Under the pieces are notes generated by a model that was not told where the DNA came from, searched no databases, and saw nothing but the letters and a program-made list of their open reading frames with translations. This document shows, one piece after another, positions 23,401 to 38,400 of a DNA stretch of 64,000 nt (its first letter is position 1; the number at the start of each line of letters is the position of its first letter). This DNA comes from Capitella teleta. Taxonomy: Eukaryota; Annelida; Polychaeta; Capitellidae. The DNA lies in assembly GCA_000328365.1 (NCBI GenBank), contig KB309773.1, forward strand, positions 268,018-332,017. Direction: 5' to 3'. The position numbers and the translations under genes are program-made.

Positions 23401-26400
23401 GTGAATCGGAATGTACTCATTATAATATATATAGAGGGATCTGAATAAATTACAAAGGTTTCATCAACAGTTGGACAGATGGGGAAACCACAGCTTAGTA
23501 AAGATCACTTTAGTATCTCATGACACTTGAAAATTAAACGTAAATATTGATACTGATCAACCACAGTGTGTGGCGATATAATTTATTCTCATTTATGTTA
23601 ATGAATTCCCTCATTTGCGTATTTCAGGCACTATGAGTCTGGACGAGGCGTTCCTGGGCTGCCCTCTTTGCTGTCGGAGTCTGCACGTGCCCAAACTCCT
23701 TCCCTGCATGCACATCTTCTGCAGGAAATGCCTCCGGAACCACGTGGATAAAACCAAGCATCTGGTTGCTAAGGACCCCTTCCGTCACCATGGTGACGAT
23801 TGCCATGACAGCGGGTACAGTGGAGACGCTATAGGCGCTCATGATGAGCCCTCCAAACATGACGATGGTGGAAACTACTATGAAATCCCGATGCGATTCG
23901 ACGAGGCAGTCGACACCAGCACTGAGACGCCCGCCTCCTCTCAGAACAGTTCCCTTGAACGCTCAGACACCATTTACGAGAATGAAGACAGCTACGTCAC
24001 GGCCGCCAGCTGCATGGCGTCGTCACGGTGTAAAGCCAAAGCCGTCACAATCCCAGCCGTCGCCAACCACAAGCCTCGCGAACACAAACCGAGCATCTCC
24101 TCTCTGGATATCGAAATTCCGGCTGACGACCTGCTCAGGAAACCCAGCATAACAACCCCTGCATTGCGCAAAGAGGAAAGCACGCAGTATCTGAACATGG
24201 GAGAAGTGGATGCCAACGCAATGCTGTACGTCAACGCAGATCAAGCCGCGCACCAGAGAGCGACGTACAAACATTGGACGATCCGCAACAGCAACCATTA
24301 CGAAGATCTGGATCAACAGGACTCCATCTATGACGTACCAAGAAGCACGGAGCTTGAGGAGTCAAGGAAGCCTGATGATGAATATTTATCGCTTGATACC
24401 CAGGCGGAGGTGAAGGTTCAAGAGGAGGAGGAGGCGGCGGCACCTCCACCTCCACCGTTGATGAGGGTCAGACGGAAAGGTCCAGTCGAGAAGAAACCAG
24501 AAAAGTTGAAACACAATAAAAGCCGAGGGTCTCTGCCTCCCTTGCCAAAGCTTGATATTAAATTGGTACCACTGGATAAGGCTGTGGTACATGAACCATT
24601 GGATAAGGCTGTGGTACAGAAACCATTGGATAAGGCTGTGGTACATGAACCTTTGGATGAAGCAGTACCCATTTATGAGAAGGCTGTTGATGTGATTACG
24701 CCCACCAATGAAGATTCTTACGTCTTCCCTTGCCCAGTTTGCGAGAAAGTTATCGACGTGCCGGTTGGTGGGGTTGAGCAGTTTAAAACTTGTGGGCTCG
24801 TGAAAACAATGCAGGAAATGTTCGTATCTCAGAAGAAAGGGAAACCTTTGTGTGCTAATTGTGAAAGCAAGAACGCCAGGTACAAGTGTCTGGATTGCAA
24901 GAAGTATCTGTGTACCGGATGTCACGAGGCACATCATTGGCGAAAAGCTTCCCGCAAACACAAGGTAATGTCTCTCTCTGGGACGCTCTCCGCCTCTAAA
25001 AAGAGGGAGACTGACTCGCATTCAGCACATTGTAATCTACACCGTCGAAAGCCTTCAACACATCTATGTTCAACTTGTAACCACATCATTTGTTACGACT
25101 GTTTGAAAACCGACCACAGTCGACATGTTTGTCAGACAATCGAAAACTGTGCCACTCGAGACCGTGATTACCTGCAGTCTGCTATGCTTGGAGTTGGTGC
25201 TATCCAGGCGGACATGGAGTCCAAGGGCAAGGAGTTGAAGGAGTATTCGGTGAGGTGTGCCACGGAGAAGAAGAAAGTTCTCGCTGAGGTTGCAAAGCAG
25301 AGGTCGCTAGTGCTGAAGAAGATCGAACAGGCGTACACGGAGATAACGAAACAAGTCGAGGAAGAATTCAAAACCGAGCAGAAGCGAGTCGAAGCAATCG
25401 AGCAAGAGGTTCGGAGTTCGCAGATGCGACTCGAGCAGGGAGTTGCTTTTGCGGAGAACTTGCTGAAATTTGGGCGTGATGGTGATTTAGCGGATGCCAG
25501 CCACACTCTGTTCCAAGGACTAAACGAAGTGCGACACATGGACACAAAACATCTGCAGAATGAACTACACATCAACTTCCAACCAGATCAATCCGCAATC
25601 GAGCTCTTGAAACCTTTCATCGGTGAAATCCATGCTGAACAAATTGTGATAACCGGTAACCAACCTGAGATGAATAACACAGACGAATCGACGCAGCCTC
25701 CCATTCTGAGCTGTAAATTCCAACCAAAAACCTTCAAAGACCAAAAAGGCTGCAAACCAACCGGCATTGCTGCTCTACCCAACGGTAGCATCCTGATTGT
25801 TGATGACATCAACAAGAAACTGAAGCAGTTTGACCAGCAAGGTCACCTCTTGTGGGAATGCGCTCCCAGCGATGAGCACGCTTTTGTTGACCCCTGGGAT
25901 GTAGCCGTCACGAAAGAAGGAAACTATGCCGTCACTGACCGCAGCTTACACTTGGTTAAGATGTTTGACCGAAATGGAGAGTTCATCAATGAGTTTGGCT
26001 CTATGCATCTGCAAAGTGCTTGGGGAATCGCTTGTGACAGTCGCGGACGGATAATTGTGACGGACGCTACCCAGAAGAGCGTGTTGGTCTTTGACAGTGT
26101 GGGCACCCTACTTTTCACGATTTCCAACCGCGATCGCCAGCTATTCAAGTGTCCGGAATACGTCACCGTTAATTCCAATGACGACATAATCGTCTCAGAT
26201 TTTGACAAACACTGCATCCTTGTGTTTGACCCAACAGGTCGCATGTTGTTCACTTTCGGTCAGAAGGGAGCAGGTGCGCTGGACTTCAACGTGCCGTGCG
26301 GCGTGTGCACGGACTCAGACACAAACATACTGGTGGCGGACTACACCAACCAACGAATCACCAAGTTGACTCGCAACGGAGAATTCCTTTCGCACCTTGC

Positions 26401-29400
26401 CACGCGGAAACACGGTCTAATCCTGCCACAAGCGCTCATCATGACCCCTGACCTCCACCTGGTCGTTCTGGATCGCTCAGACGTCAAAGTATTCCGGTTC
26501 ACTGTGGAAGAGGAGAGCGTCGAGCAGACGCGGCTGTCTCTTGAGATGAGCGTGGCTGCTCCAGTGTTCACTGGTGATGATGATAACGTGTACGATGTGC
26601 CTACGCCTAGCGCAAATGCTAAGCGCCCATACTACACAGACACCTTACGCAAGGGTCGGGCGAGTTTGACGGCACTTGGGAATGAAAGTGAACAGCTGTA
26701 TATTAATCTATCCCAGGGACAAACTTCTTCAGTTGAAACTACAGTGTAAATCTTCATCCTTGAGCAAAACAGGGTTTTTTGTCACAAAAGTGTAGATGAA
26801 AATACCCACCAACAGCTTTTGTACATTTTTCTATGTGTAATTGTATAATTTCTTAAGGTCTTGTTATGTTCTACACATTTTTTTCGGTGCCATTTTTTTC
26901 ACACAGTTATCAAACGATGCTTTGCCCCACCGTGTAAGCGAATGCAAAATTAAATATGATATTTCTATTTTATATACTCCTGTCTCTTCTTCTCTTGTTA
27001 GGCCAGTAGACTATGCTTTGAATAGAAGCATATATTGATTAAACGTTTAAATATACACAGATAAAATGCAGTACTCAATCCCAAAAAAATGAAAGCGTGC
27101 ATCAATTGTTGGAAAGTCGGATTGGGAAAAGCAGGATTAATGAATTGTTTAAGTCATAATCAAGTGACCTTTTTCTGAACCCAGAGATGCATAAGAGTAG
27201 CTCACCATTGTCCCAGGGCGTGAAGCAGTGCTGGCGACACCAGTCACGGATCTTCTTCTTGGACCAAATTGCCTCTCCTCTGAAATTCGTCTCAGCATTT
27301 CCGAGTTGATTTTTCACAGCGTCTTGTACGGCACAGGCTCTCACCCACTGCGAAAGGAATTCACGTTCAGAGTACATGCATTCATAATTTCATTACTCAT
27401 AATTGACAAGGACCATGGGAGAAAGTAAGCGTTGACTTGGAGTGCGTTATGATGCATAAATATTAATAACGTTAGGACCTTCAATCATAACGCACACAAT
27501 TATCTAATGATTTTCGATGTCGGAGGACAATGGCGAAAGAATCTCGCTCTGTTTGCATGTGTGATTCAGTGCCGAGGACATCATGAGTATTGGCTGGTAA
27601 TAACGATCACTTTGAGTCTATTTCTTATTCAAACCGATAACATGAAAGGCGGAGTGTCAAAGGAAACGCAGTCATTGCAGCCACGAGCGAAGAACATCGG
27701 GCAAAGCAAGTCTTCATCAAAATGAAAGAAATCAGAAAAGCCCAAGATGCGGAACAAAAAGGAACTACGGAATGACGAACAGAGCCGCGCTCCGAATAAC
27801 GAAATCATAACGCACTCATTTCTCTCCGCGCCAAATCAAAAAGAAAATCGAACCAGACTACTGGTATTAAGCGCGCCACGCGGTTAAGCCAAAAGAGATC
27901 GTGTTTCCGCGTGTTTCTCGATCGTGCAGAAATCAGAGGAGATAACACGTAATTTTATTTACAGCCGATTCACGACCGAAAGTACAGCGCAGCAAACCAC
28001 AACCAGACAACTCGAACCCCATGCACCAGAGCCCTCCATGGCCTTCGAAGCACAAGAGAGAGCGGAGAATCCTGAATGTTCAGAAAACTCCGCAAGTAAA
28101 CAAGACATCGAAAAGCAATTCGGCAAAACGTTGCTCGGCCGAATTACCTTTCTTATATGATGGAAGTTTATTTCCTCTTGTCAGAATAAACAATTACAGG
28201 GAAATAATGTCAGATGAGATGGAAAAAAATGTCTGACAAGTTCAGGAGTAATACACGCAAGTGGCGCCGATTATAGGATCGAGTATTACAGTGACAAACA
28301 GCACTCGCACAAGAACTTTTCTTGGCGCCAAAACTAGTACAAAAGAAACAACTTTGACAAGATTGATTTGTGTCGAGAAAGCACCGGAAGACCGTACATT
28401 TCGTTTTGGTTCAATAAATCAGTATTTGATGCGAAAAGCCCGCGAAAAAAAAAAAAAAACCCTCAAAAAACACAATGGAAAGGCAGTTATGACCTCGCGA
28501 CCGCAGGCAAAAACAATAAAGATTGAACGCAGAAAGCAGTGTTTGCTTCTCGGGTCAAAAGATCCGTTCCGTTCGAGGAGAAACCCATTTCAACACAAGG
28601 CCAGGAACGCGCGGGGGTTCCGTTGGATGATGACCTTCAACGGCCAATGACGTCATCATTTGCTCGGACAATTCCAATGAACCCACCCGCTAACTCAAGC
28701 TTAGCAGGAATACGATATTTCAGAAGTTGCATCCACGAAATATAACTCTATGATATATTACAGTGTCCAAAAGTTATCAATTTGTACCCGAACTTTTTTT
28801 CCGGCCGGCTTGGTACTAAGGCATTATGTCATTCGAATTCAATTTGTGCGGTAATTCCGACCATAGAACCCATAGACGATTAGCGTCTAATAATAAAAAT
28901 ATAAAAATATAAAAATATCCACGAAGGCCAAAAGCGAAGAAAAAAGTGATTCCAATGCCGCCACGGGAGACAATTCGGGAGACAATGTCCATTTGTGCGA
29001 TAACAAATGTTTAATCATGCATCCATCTGGTTCTCGAGGTTCTTAAATGACAAGCACCAAGAATCCAAGATTCACGAGATGAGCACTCTTCAGGAAGGAT
29101 GCCCCATCTGGTATTTGAAAAGAAACTAATCTCCATATCTATGACTCCGGTCATCTCAGGGCTTAAGCTGTTAAAACAACTTGAATAAATCTGTACATAC
29201 ACACAAAAACACCGAAAGCATTAGCGTGGTTTACAAAATCAAAAGCTTTGCTTCGCATTAAGAGTTCATTTGGGGATGCTGCCCAGGGAGCGCCCCTTAG
29301 CTCAAGTGCCGGTGTCCATTGACTTTAAGCGTTTGGTGATAAGTATTATCTTCCTTGGAGTTGATGGCGGAACAACAATGTCCTCCAACTGTGATTGACG

Positions 29401-32400
29401 GCCACAGACAATGAAATATCGAAGGTCATGCGAGATGGAAATAGATCAAGCAGGAGAAATGCTAGTCCTCAAACCGGGATCATCTGATAAATTTCTTGAT
29501 TTCCTTCCAAACTACACTAGACTTGACTGATCAATGGATGAGAAAATATCTATACATGTACAAGATGAGCACGAAAACTGATGACATCACTGGTGGATAT
29601 ATCTATAAACGGTGACGTATATACGTATAGTACACAATGAATTTCTTAAAGCGACACCCTGTGATGCCCATTCGCAAGAGAGCAATTAATGCACGTAAGC
29701 GACCAGTAGTTCTACCAGTTTACGACACAGCTGGCACTGCCAAGACCACCCAAAACACCAAATTCAAATGGATCTAAACTACATAATTAGCATGGCCGCC
29801 GCGGTGTCAGAACGCTCTGACAAAGTGGCCATCTTTGTATGTCTAAGATGCAGAGCACTGTTCAGCCGAATAGACAATGAAGAGAGCGAGGCCCTCACAA
29901 CGAGTGGCTATGGGGAGGGGGGTGGCCGCAGGCGAGTGATCCGGAATTCCGAGACAACTGCTTTCATTGTTTATAGTGCAAGGGTGGTATGCACGTGTAT
30001 GTATAAAGGATGCGCTGCAGTTCTGGGAATATGTCCTATCTGTTTGTATAAGCGGTTTATATGAAAGAAGGCTATGGACGCCGGATGTCTGGATCGCTTC
30101 TCTGGGAGGAAACGTCACACAATTTATGACCGATTCTGGCATTGCAAGGTGGACATGCATATTAACCCCGTTTCCTTGCGCCTCTGATGTGTCTACATTC
30201 AACATTGCTGATCAGAGGGTTTTCCCCCCGTGGTTATAGTAGCCACCAGTAACTTACGCCAGTGCCCCAAACCTGCGAATCTATACACTGCTATACACTT
30301 GACCTGGACCATCATAATAATTTTATAGAATGAACCTATTATGCAATTTGAAAACCTTGGAAAATCATGCATATACGAGTCAAAGCGTCATACAAATTAA
30401 GGTATTTACTAATTAGGCCTACAAATGAAGCTGAAACTATAAAAAAAAAAAAAAAAAAAAAGCAAAAAAAAAAAGGAAAAAAAAAAAAAAGCTGCAAAAT
30501 TTTATAAAATACAACTGAGGGAAATAAACGGCCCTGAAATGGGTTCAGGATTCTCACGAAAAAATCCCCCCAAAACAATAACAGCTCCGTCGAAGCCCCC
30601 GGGCATCACCCTATAGTGTTGACGAGCAAACATAAATGAATGGATAACGCGCTTAAACACGTTTTGAAGACATCGGTATTCCTCAAAGAGAAAGCTGATT
30701 GGCACGAGTAGAAAAAAAAAAAAAAAAAAAAAAAGCGGGAAAAAATGAAGACAAGAAAAGCGCGGGAAATTAACCTGGCACCGGTTCTGTAGCTTCCGGC
30801 CAGAAGATGTGCACGCTTAGGAAAGAGGTTTCCGCTAGCATCATTTCTAGGAAGTGTTCGGTCTAGATGGAGGTAACTTGAGTTCTCGGAATTGGGAGCG
30901 ATAATTACTAGAAATAGCATTAATGACCGTGGCGTCATAATTTTATGGGTTTTGGGAACTCTTAAAACCATGGCAAAAAAAAAAAACCCCAAAAAACCCC
31001 AAAAAATCATTATCATTATGAACATCACACAAGCTTGTCAACGAAAACCGTTTCATAATTCAAGGTAACTCGATTAATGTTCATGATCCTCAATTGATCC
31101 TATGAACTTTTAGGGTCAAACTTCAATTTTACAACCAGACCACGCTCCCACATATTTGTTTTTGTTTTTCATTTCAAGGCTTTCCATGTCAACTGGTAAA
31201 TATAACGACAACTGCCCTCAATTATCAAGTACAACCTTTTGCTTAAATGACAATTCCAGCGTATAATTATACAGATTTCTAGTAAACGCAGGGCGGATCT
31301 CAGAGGAACTACTTTCCGTGGAGCGGAAGGATCCATCGGGGAGCGTAGTAGAGCAGGAAGCCTCTGAGTATTACAAGATCTCCTGGTCAATGAGCGCATA
31401 TAAAAGGCGGAAGCAGGCACGGATGGAGGAAAGCGTACGAGTGACGCTGCCGCCAATGAAAATTGCAGAGTCATCTTCTCAACAATTACACCCAGACCGA
31501 ATTTTGAGGGTGGGCGTGGAACTGATAATCGCTCAGTGTTTGTAGGTCAGTGTTTCACTTTCTCTGTGCTGAATGTTGTATTGTATACAGGTGAGTAGTG
31601 AAGCCTTCTGCGGTGCAGGTTAATTAGCTGGTGTTATTGTCTGTATACAACGCCGACATCGTTCGTGATATCCAGGGTTGTGTTGTATGTGTTATGTATT
31701 GCGTGACTGTTAACTTATTTATAAACATACCGGTAGTTGGTCTTTCGGAAGTTGGTGCCAATATAATTACAATTGTGTATTCTATGGTGAATATAACGTG
31801 ATTGCGTGGAATAAGGAAGTCCAGATATAATGAGAAATTTCAGCGCACCGATGCAATGAGATTAAAGAATAATATGTACATAATTAAGTCTCTACACCGG
31901 ATCTTGATGTATTTACAATTCTAGTAGAGTATATGAAATATAAATTACTCTTGCACAACATGACGATGATGATCATAATTTCAATTACAGCACATAGTAT
32001 TCACGTAATTCTTATTCCATCAAATTATAACCACATCATACATTTTTACAGATGCATCTCTTTGTTTTCAATCAAGAAATAACGATTGCGTAATAGCACA
32101 CCAAGAAATCAAACAATTGTGAAAATGTGAGCAACCGATTATTCAAACATCGTATATAAGCCATGCACACAATCGGAGCTGCCCTCTTCAACTGCACAAT
32201 CGCTCATTAAACGCCTCTAGTGCGACTAAATCCGTGTTATTTCATGTGCAACCCAGTGCATGTCGTATTTACCCAGAACCAGGCCACAGGTATTAAGTAT
32301 TCGGCGTGAATCCCCTGAAGCAGAAACCGATAAGCCGACTTTGATGCCACGACTTAAGTTCTGCGACCCCTCCTCAAACAACTTGGGTTTTACACCCGGC

Positions 32401-35400
32401 ATTGTACTTGTAAGTACTCGACCTTTTCATTGTTGTGCAGAAGCACGTAGGCATACACGTCAATAGAACAGCAATTATTCCGATTGTCCTATCAGTTATT
32501 TTTTATTTTCTGTATAGCAAAGCATTAAATGCACAGGGCAGTTAGACTTGTAGCTCATTCCAACCAAAATTACAATTCACGTCAATGCATACATAGAGCG
32601 TGTTCCATAATCAATCCACTGTAACCATATTGTAATCAATTCACTGTAACCATATTGTAAGTAAAAAGTAGTAAGATTTTCGAATAAAATTATTTCTTAC
32701 CTGGATGGCTAATTAGGGCAGAAGGACCACACACGAGGACCACGTGCCCATCTCCACGCTTAACCTTTACAAAAACCTCAATACATTAACCCCAGGCCAC
32801 CCTTATCACACAAAACAAAAAGCCAACCCATTATCACCCATGATAATCTAGCATGGTAACCATAGCAACAGTAAAAAGAACAACTCCGAGACGTTTGATT
32901 TTTTTTCCGCTTCTTGAAAAAGTGTATTCCATTTTCAAAGCGACTTTTTTGCACTAATTCTGCCCAGGCGATATCGGTTCATAAATTCAGTAGCTTTTAT
33001 CATCATTGCGATTTCTACATCTGCTTTGCTTGCTATCTAAAGTGAGTTATACCACTTGATACATCCAGTTCCCCGCTATCTTACAATCCCCCTTGTTTTC
33101 TGGCCGACTGTCAATTTATTATCACCCCCTCTGGCGTTATAAATGATCGGTCTGAAAGTGATAGGAAGCTGTGATTGATTAAGCCGCATTGCATTCAATA
33201 TACCGGGGTACAAAGCTATCTTCGATGATTATATCACATTTTTTTCTCTCCAATATTACAGAACAGTAACACCTGAAAAGGTTTGACTCTTCCGCTGTTA
33301 GCACAATTAAATGCAGCAGGAGATGAAACGGCACATAAGCTCATTATTATGTGATTTAGTAACCGCAGCAAGAAGTTGCGGGAGGGAGGAGTAATAATTC
33401 AGAGAAATTAACCCGTAAAAAGATACAACGTGCTTAAAGATGCAAACAAAAAGGGGGGGGGGGGAATAGTAAGAAAACAAAATAAAAAACAAATGAAAAC
33501 AAAGTATAAAAATGCCAGGAAATTCGGGAATCAACGGATAATCAAAGTTACAAATAATTGCGCACTCGAAATACAATGCGAAATAAAAGCAGAGAAATTC
33601 TCCCACACTAAAAACAGGAAATTGGCGAATTGGTGGCTGAAAGACGAAGCATCAATCCAATATGAGTTCTGTTTTTGTTTTTCTCCTTAACAATGTCCTG
33701 GATATTTGAACAGAGAAACAAGGAACGACATTTCTTATTTCATTTTAAGTTTGAGAAATGTATGCATGGGTAATACGTAATTAAGAAAAATTTCAGAGGT
33801 GCAAGTTTTTATCTGGATTTATGCTATTAAACTGCCTGGATAGTCTTCTAATAAAGTGCAATCCGTTTAGTTAATTTTCCAGTGATGAATTGAATAAGGT
33901 ATTAAATGTAATTTTGGCTTTAAGAAAAAAATCGGGACATGGGATCACGACGCAATACCATTAGAACTTCAGATATCTCGGCTACTTCTTCTTCTCGGAA
34001 CTTGAAGCCCTTCCAGATATTCCAATGATAGCAGCACGCAGCACCTGGGTTCTATCACGCAGACCTTATGACTTGTACTCATGTCACCTGAATGCGGTGG
34101 ATCAGGCAGGCCGCCACCTGGATAACACCATAACCTGTCAAGGTGCCAATCCCTTGCACACAAGATGCAACACTGTTTATTATGCCACAGAGAAGAGAAT
34201 AAAAAAAAAAAACTGATACCATCTCAAGTACATCGACCTGGATCCAGGTGAAGAACCTTAATCAGGACATCACCTCATCCCCCACAAGAAAGATGGACCT
34301 GTCATAATTTATGGATGCTTTCCAGAGGGGGTGATCATTAAGGTATGGACAGGTCATTATTTACCGTGATGGGTGGGCTGAGAAGATGTCTACAGGCAAA
34401 AGTTCATGTCGATCATCCTGCAAGAAGGGGCTGGCAAGTTTCCCTCGTGGATTGATGGTTGTGTCGTTTTGAGGATGAAGCTTTTGATAACTTGAGTAAA
34501 CAAAGTTACACAAGAAAGGTATGTGGGAAACTTGTGATTTTACTCCTGTGTGCGCCCACGCGGCTTAAGTGAGCCAGTCATACGTAGTAGCGGCTATAAC
34601 TCTATGGTGTTTGACTTTCAGCATTCCAGACGTGGTTTTTTTCTCCTCCTACTAAGTATACACAGGACAACCAAGGCCAATTGCAATTGAAAAATGGGAG
34701 CATTAGGAAAACAAAGGATTTGGGTGCCACCCCAGCATGTGGCTTCTTCTCATTGTTTATTTATGCAGTTCATTTTATCTTCGAATAGAAAGAAGTTTGT
34801 TGATATGGAGTACAAGTAGTCCCGATGTTCACTTTTACGGAATTACGCAAGCCTTTAAATTTAGGGTCGATGACGTCACTGAAAAGGGCCGATGACGTCA
34901 CTGTTACGCCATTAAGGACGGAGCGCAGATGGGTGAATGCAAATCGCAATAGAGTACTTGTGAGCCCCACCGCACAGTAGTCGAAATATTTAATTGAGAA
35001 AATAACTTTTGAGATTGAACAACCATCAGGGTTGAATGCTCTGAGGTTCTGGCACCGATACCTGGCATACGATTCCCGGAGTAACTCTGCTTCACATCCA
35101 AAGATTCAGATCACGCTAACACAGCTGGCTTATTGCTGCCATTCCAATTACCCGACTTCAAGACAGAAACCAGGTATATACCTTACATAATACGGGATAT
35201 TATCAGCCGATTGTTCATCGTTCATGGAATCCTCTACACCTGTTGAACCAAACAAACTCACTTTGCCACCTTCAATGCACAGGAACGAACCCAATGCCCG
35301 GTTAATGTTAAAGGGAGGGAGAACTGGTTAAAAATTGACTTTGAGTCGTTATTTGATGCACCATAAATGATTCCTATGCCTGGCCCACACAAGGAATATC

Positions 35401-38400
35401 ATCGCTAACGATTTCGCGGGCGATATATTGCTAACTAGGCGTGACGTCAGCAGCTGTGATGAAACACCGAGTTCCCCATCTGTTACAATAGGCCTCGTCA
35501 TATCAACGTGTCCTGCGACTAAACCCCTGAATATTTTTTTATTTTCTTTTCGGAAATAGATAGAATAATCATTTGGCCACCAGTCAGGCGCGAAAAAATT
35601 TTTTTTTCGCTATTTTTCTTATTTTAACAAGCGATTTTCTAGGACACCTACCATGTTTCTCATCCTGAAACAGTAAAAAGGTCAGCCAGAGTGCACCACG
35701 CATGCGCTTTCGTTTCGTAAACAACAAAGATGTCCTTTTATGGCAAAGATGCTCTGCTCTGATTGGCTGAAATCGATAGCTTCACGAGGGGAACGGAACC
35801 AATCAGCCATCAGCCAAACCAAGCCATCAGCTGACGTTTGCCTCCTATACTTCGCAATGGAAGCCATTCTCCCATTGGCGCAATGCTAACCCCGATATTC
35901 GGAATGCATTATTTCCTTACGCTTGCATCCAGGCATGGTGTTTTTTGCACGGAATGCTATCAATTGGTGCTATGAGTCAATAGAACATCACTTAAAATTT
36001 AGTTCCCCATCCCTTTAAAACAAGCTGCATCCTCATTTAACATTGTCTCCATTTTCTGGTTATCGGTAAAAAGCACCGATGCTCCCTTTTCTTTCTCCCG
36101 AGTGGAAAAACAAAAATACCCCGCTTGATGTACGCTGATAAGCACTAAGGACGCCCACGTGAAGAGTTCTAAACACGATGTACCAAGGTTCCTTCTTGTC
36201 AAAGTTCTGCTTCCAGTAGCAGAAATTGGAATGCTTTTTTCCCCCATGCTCTCTGTTCAGGAAATATCGTTTCTCCAGTGCTAATTTTATGGCGAAATCT
36301 AACCAGGGCGGTCTATTAAACCAACACAATAAGACCTATTTGTGGGTGCTTATAAATATGCCATAATATGAATTGCATTGGGCATTGGCACAGCAATGTA
36401 GGCCAACGAGAAAATAATACATCAATATAATCAACAGCATTACTGCTCGTGATAAATTGACATAATTGACACAATCGGCATTCCGTAAACAAAGCAGAAA
36501 TAGTTTACGCTTCAACGTCGATCAGAACCAGCATCTGCGGCAAATAAACGATCTTAAGAGCTTCATAACATCTTTCATTAACATTCTATTATCTCACGCT
36601 CGCGATTTAGGTAGAGCACGAGGCGAAGACTGTAATCTCGGGGAAATGGCGGGAATTACAGAAAGCCGAATACGATATTACCATCACCGGAACGTAAATT
36701 ACCCAACACGCATAGACCAACACTATAAACACGGAATTAACAACATTAAATCAACCTAATCATTAATTTTACACACAACCAGGTCACAACGCATGCGCAA
36801 CGAGTACTTGACCTACATTAACTCGTTTTTCGGCAATATCGTGAATAGAACGAGCGAGTGTTGACGTCTTAACACTCGTGCGTGGATGGATGTTGTAGAT
36901 GATGTTTCCGAGTGTTGATAAAACCCATCATCTGCCATAAGCAGCACATTCACAACGAAGTAGCGTGGCGATATTGTTTTATTACTTCCACCGAGTTTAT
37001 GCTTGTGAGTTGTACAATAAGATACAGGAATAACGGGAAGTGGAGTACAAGTACTAGAATGGGCGCTATATATTGTGGTGCTGACGTGGCATATCATAAA
37101 CAAATACCCTCCGTTTGTTACCGAATATTAAACTCGTCTCCAGGTAGAAAGTAACGAAGCTGTGATAAATAGACACCGGAAGTTCCGCAAGAGGCGGTCT
37201 TGGGTCCGCCGCACATCTGCATTATAATCATGATATGTCGAAAATAATGCCCGGGGGCCTTGAGCAGAGAGCAAAATGGCGTTGCTCAGAGGGATAGTGC
37301 CGGGTTCCCTGGGATGTTATGACGATCTTAACTTGGTTTGCTGCTGAGAGGTCGGCATCCACGAGTAATTGACGAAACACCGCGATTTATAACCGCAGTA
37401 AAATATCAGTTTTATTGTGTCTTTCTATCATTCAGGGCAAGGAGGTTTCCGACGGTTCGCTTGTTGTTCTTGGGTTGATTTACTTTTAAATCTCTACAAC
37501 ATGCATGACTTTGTACAACAACGACAGGTAAAAAACAGCTCAAAGCCAGATTCAAATTTTAAAACAATGAATTATGAACACATGCATTAATATAATTAAC
37601 TATAAGTCAAACACGACGATAAATCAATAATATACAAAATTCGTATTATAACATTTACGTATTGATCATATGATAGTAAGAATACAAATTTCTAACAGAT
37701 ACAACCAGCAAGTTAGCTAAAGCTGAACATGTTTTTTATACGCATACACCTGTTCCCAATGCGATAATGGGCTATATATCAGCACGGATGATTTCTCCCA
37801 AGAAAAATAGAGCCGACGAATAAATAGCACACCTGAAATGCATCGAGTTCAAGAAACAGCGGTAGATATGCGCTCTCCGGATTAACTCCGCATTGAGAAA
37901 TTTTTCTTCACATATTATATTTTTATTGCATTTTTATTTGCCTTTTTATTGCAAAAGTTTCTCGTGAGGTTTATTATCTTTTGTGTCTTTATTTAATCAG
38001 AACGTGCGTCTCTCACGGTCCGCGGAATAAAGCATAATCATTGTTCTCTTCCACAGATGAAATCACGATGTCAGAGGAATTGGAGTGGGAGCTATTCGAG
38101 ATCTTCGAGAGTGGGACGTTTGTGTTTCCCATCTACGAGCATAACGCAGCCAGGAGGGTAGTGCACTACCTCTTGATGAGAGGCATTCTGGATGAAGAGA
38201 TCGCAGAAGCCATCGAAGACTCCACCATTGATCTTCATCTATGGTTGAACAGGGTACAAGGGAAGTTCATGGTGGGAGAGTGGGTGATCGCTTGGATGAA
38301 TGAGTGTCGGGAAGAGTACGAGAGGGAACAGGGATACGATGATGACGTCTCCTTGAAGGTGGTCGAGACTGACGTCGGTAGAATCAGCCCGCTTTCCATC

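Noticed and set aside
24386-25021. 211-residue minus-strand frame opposite the TRIM-NHL gene
   Set aside because: Exact antisense shadow of a strongly supported coding exon, with no protein-like pattern of its own.
28261-28650. 129-residue Lys/Arg-rich plus frame
   Set aside because: Composition reflects A-rich DNA including an A run; no family pattern.
29768-30064. 98-residue plus frame with Cys-rich end
   Set aside because: The Cys pairs do not form a known zinc pattern and nothing around it supports a gene.
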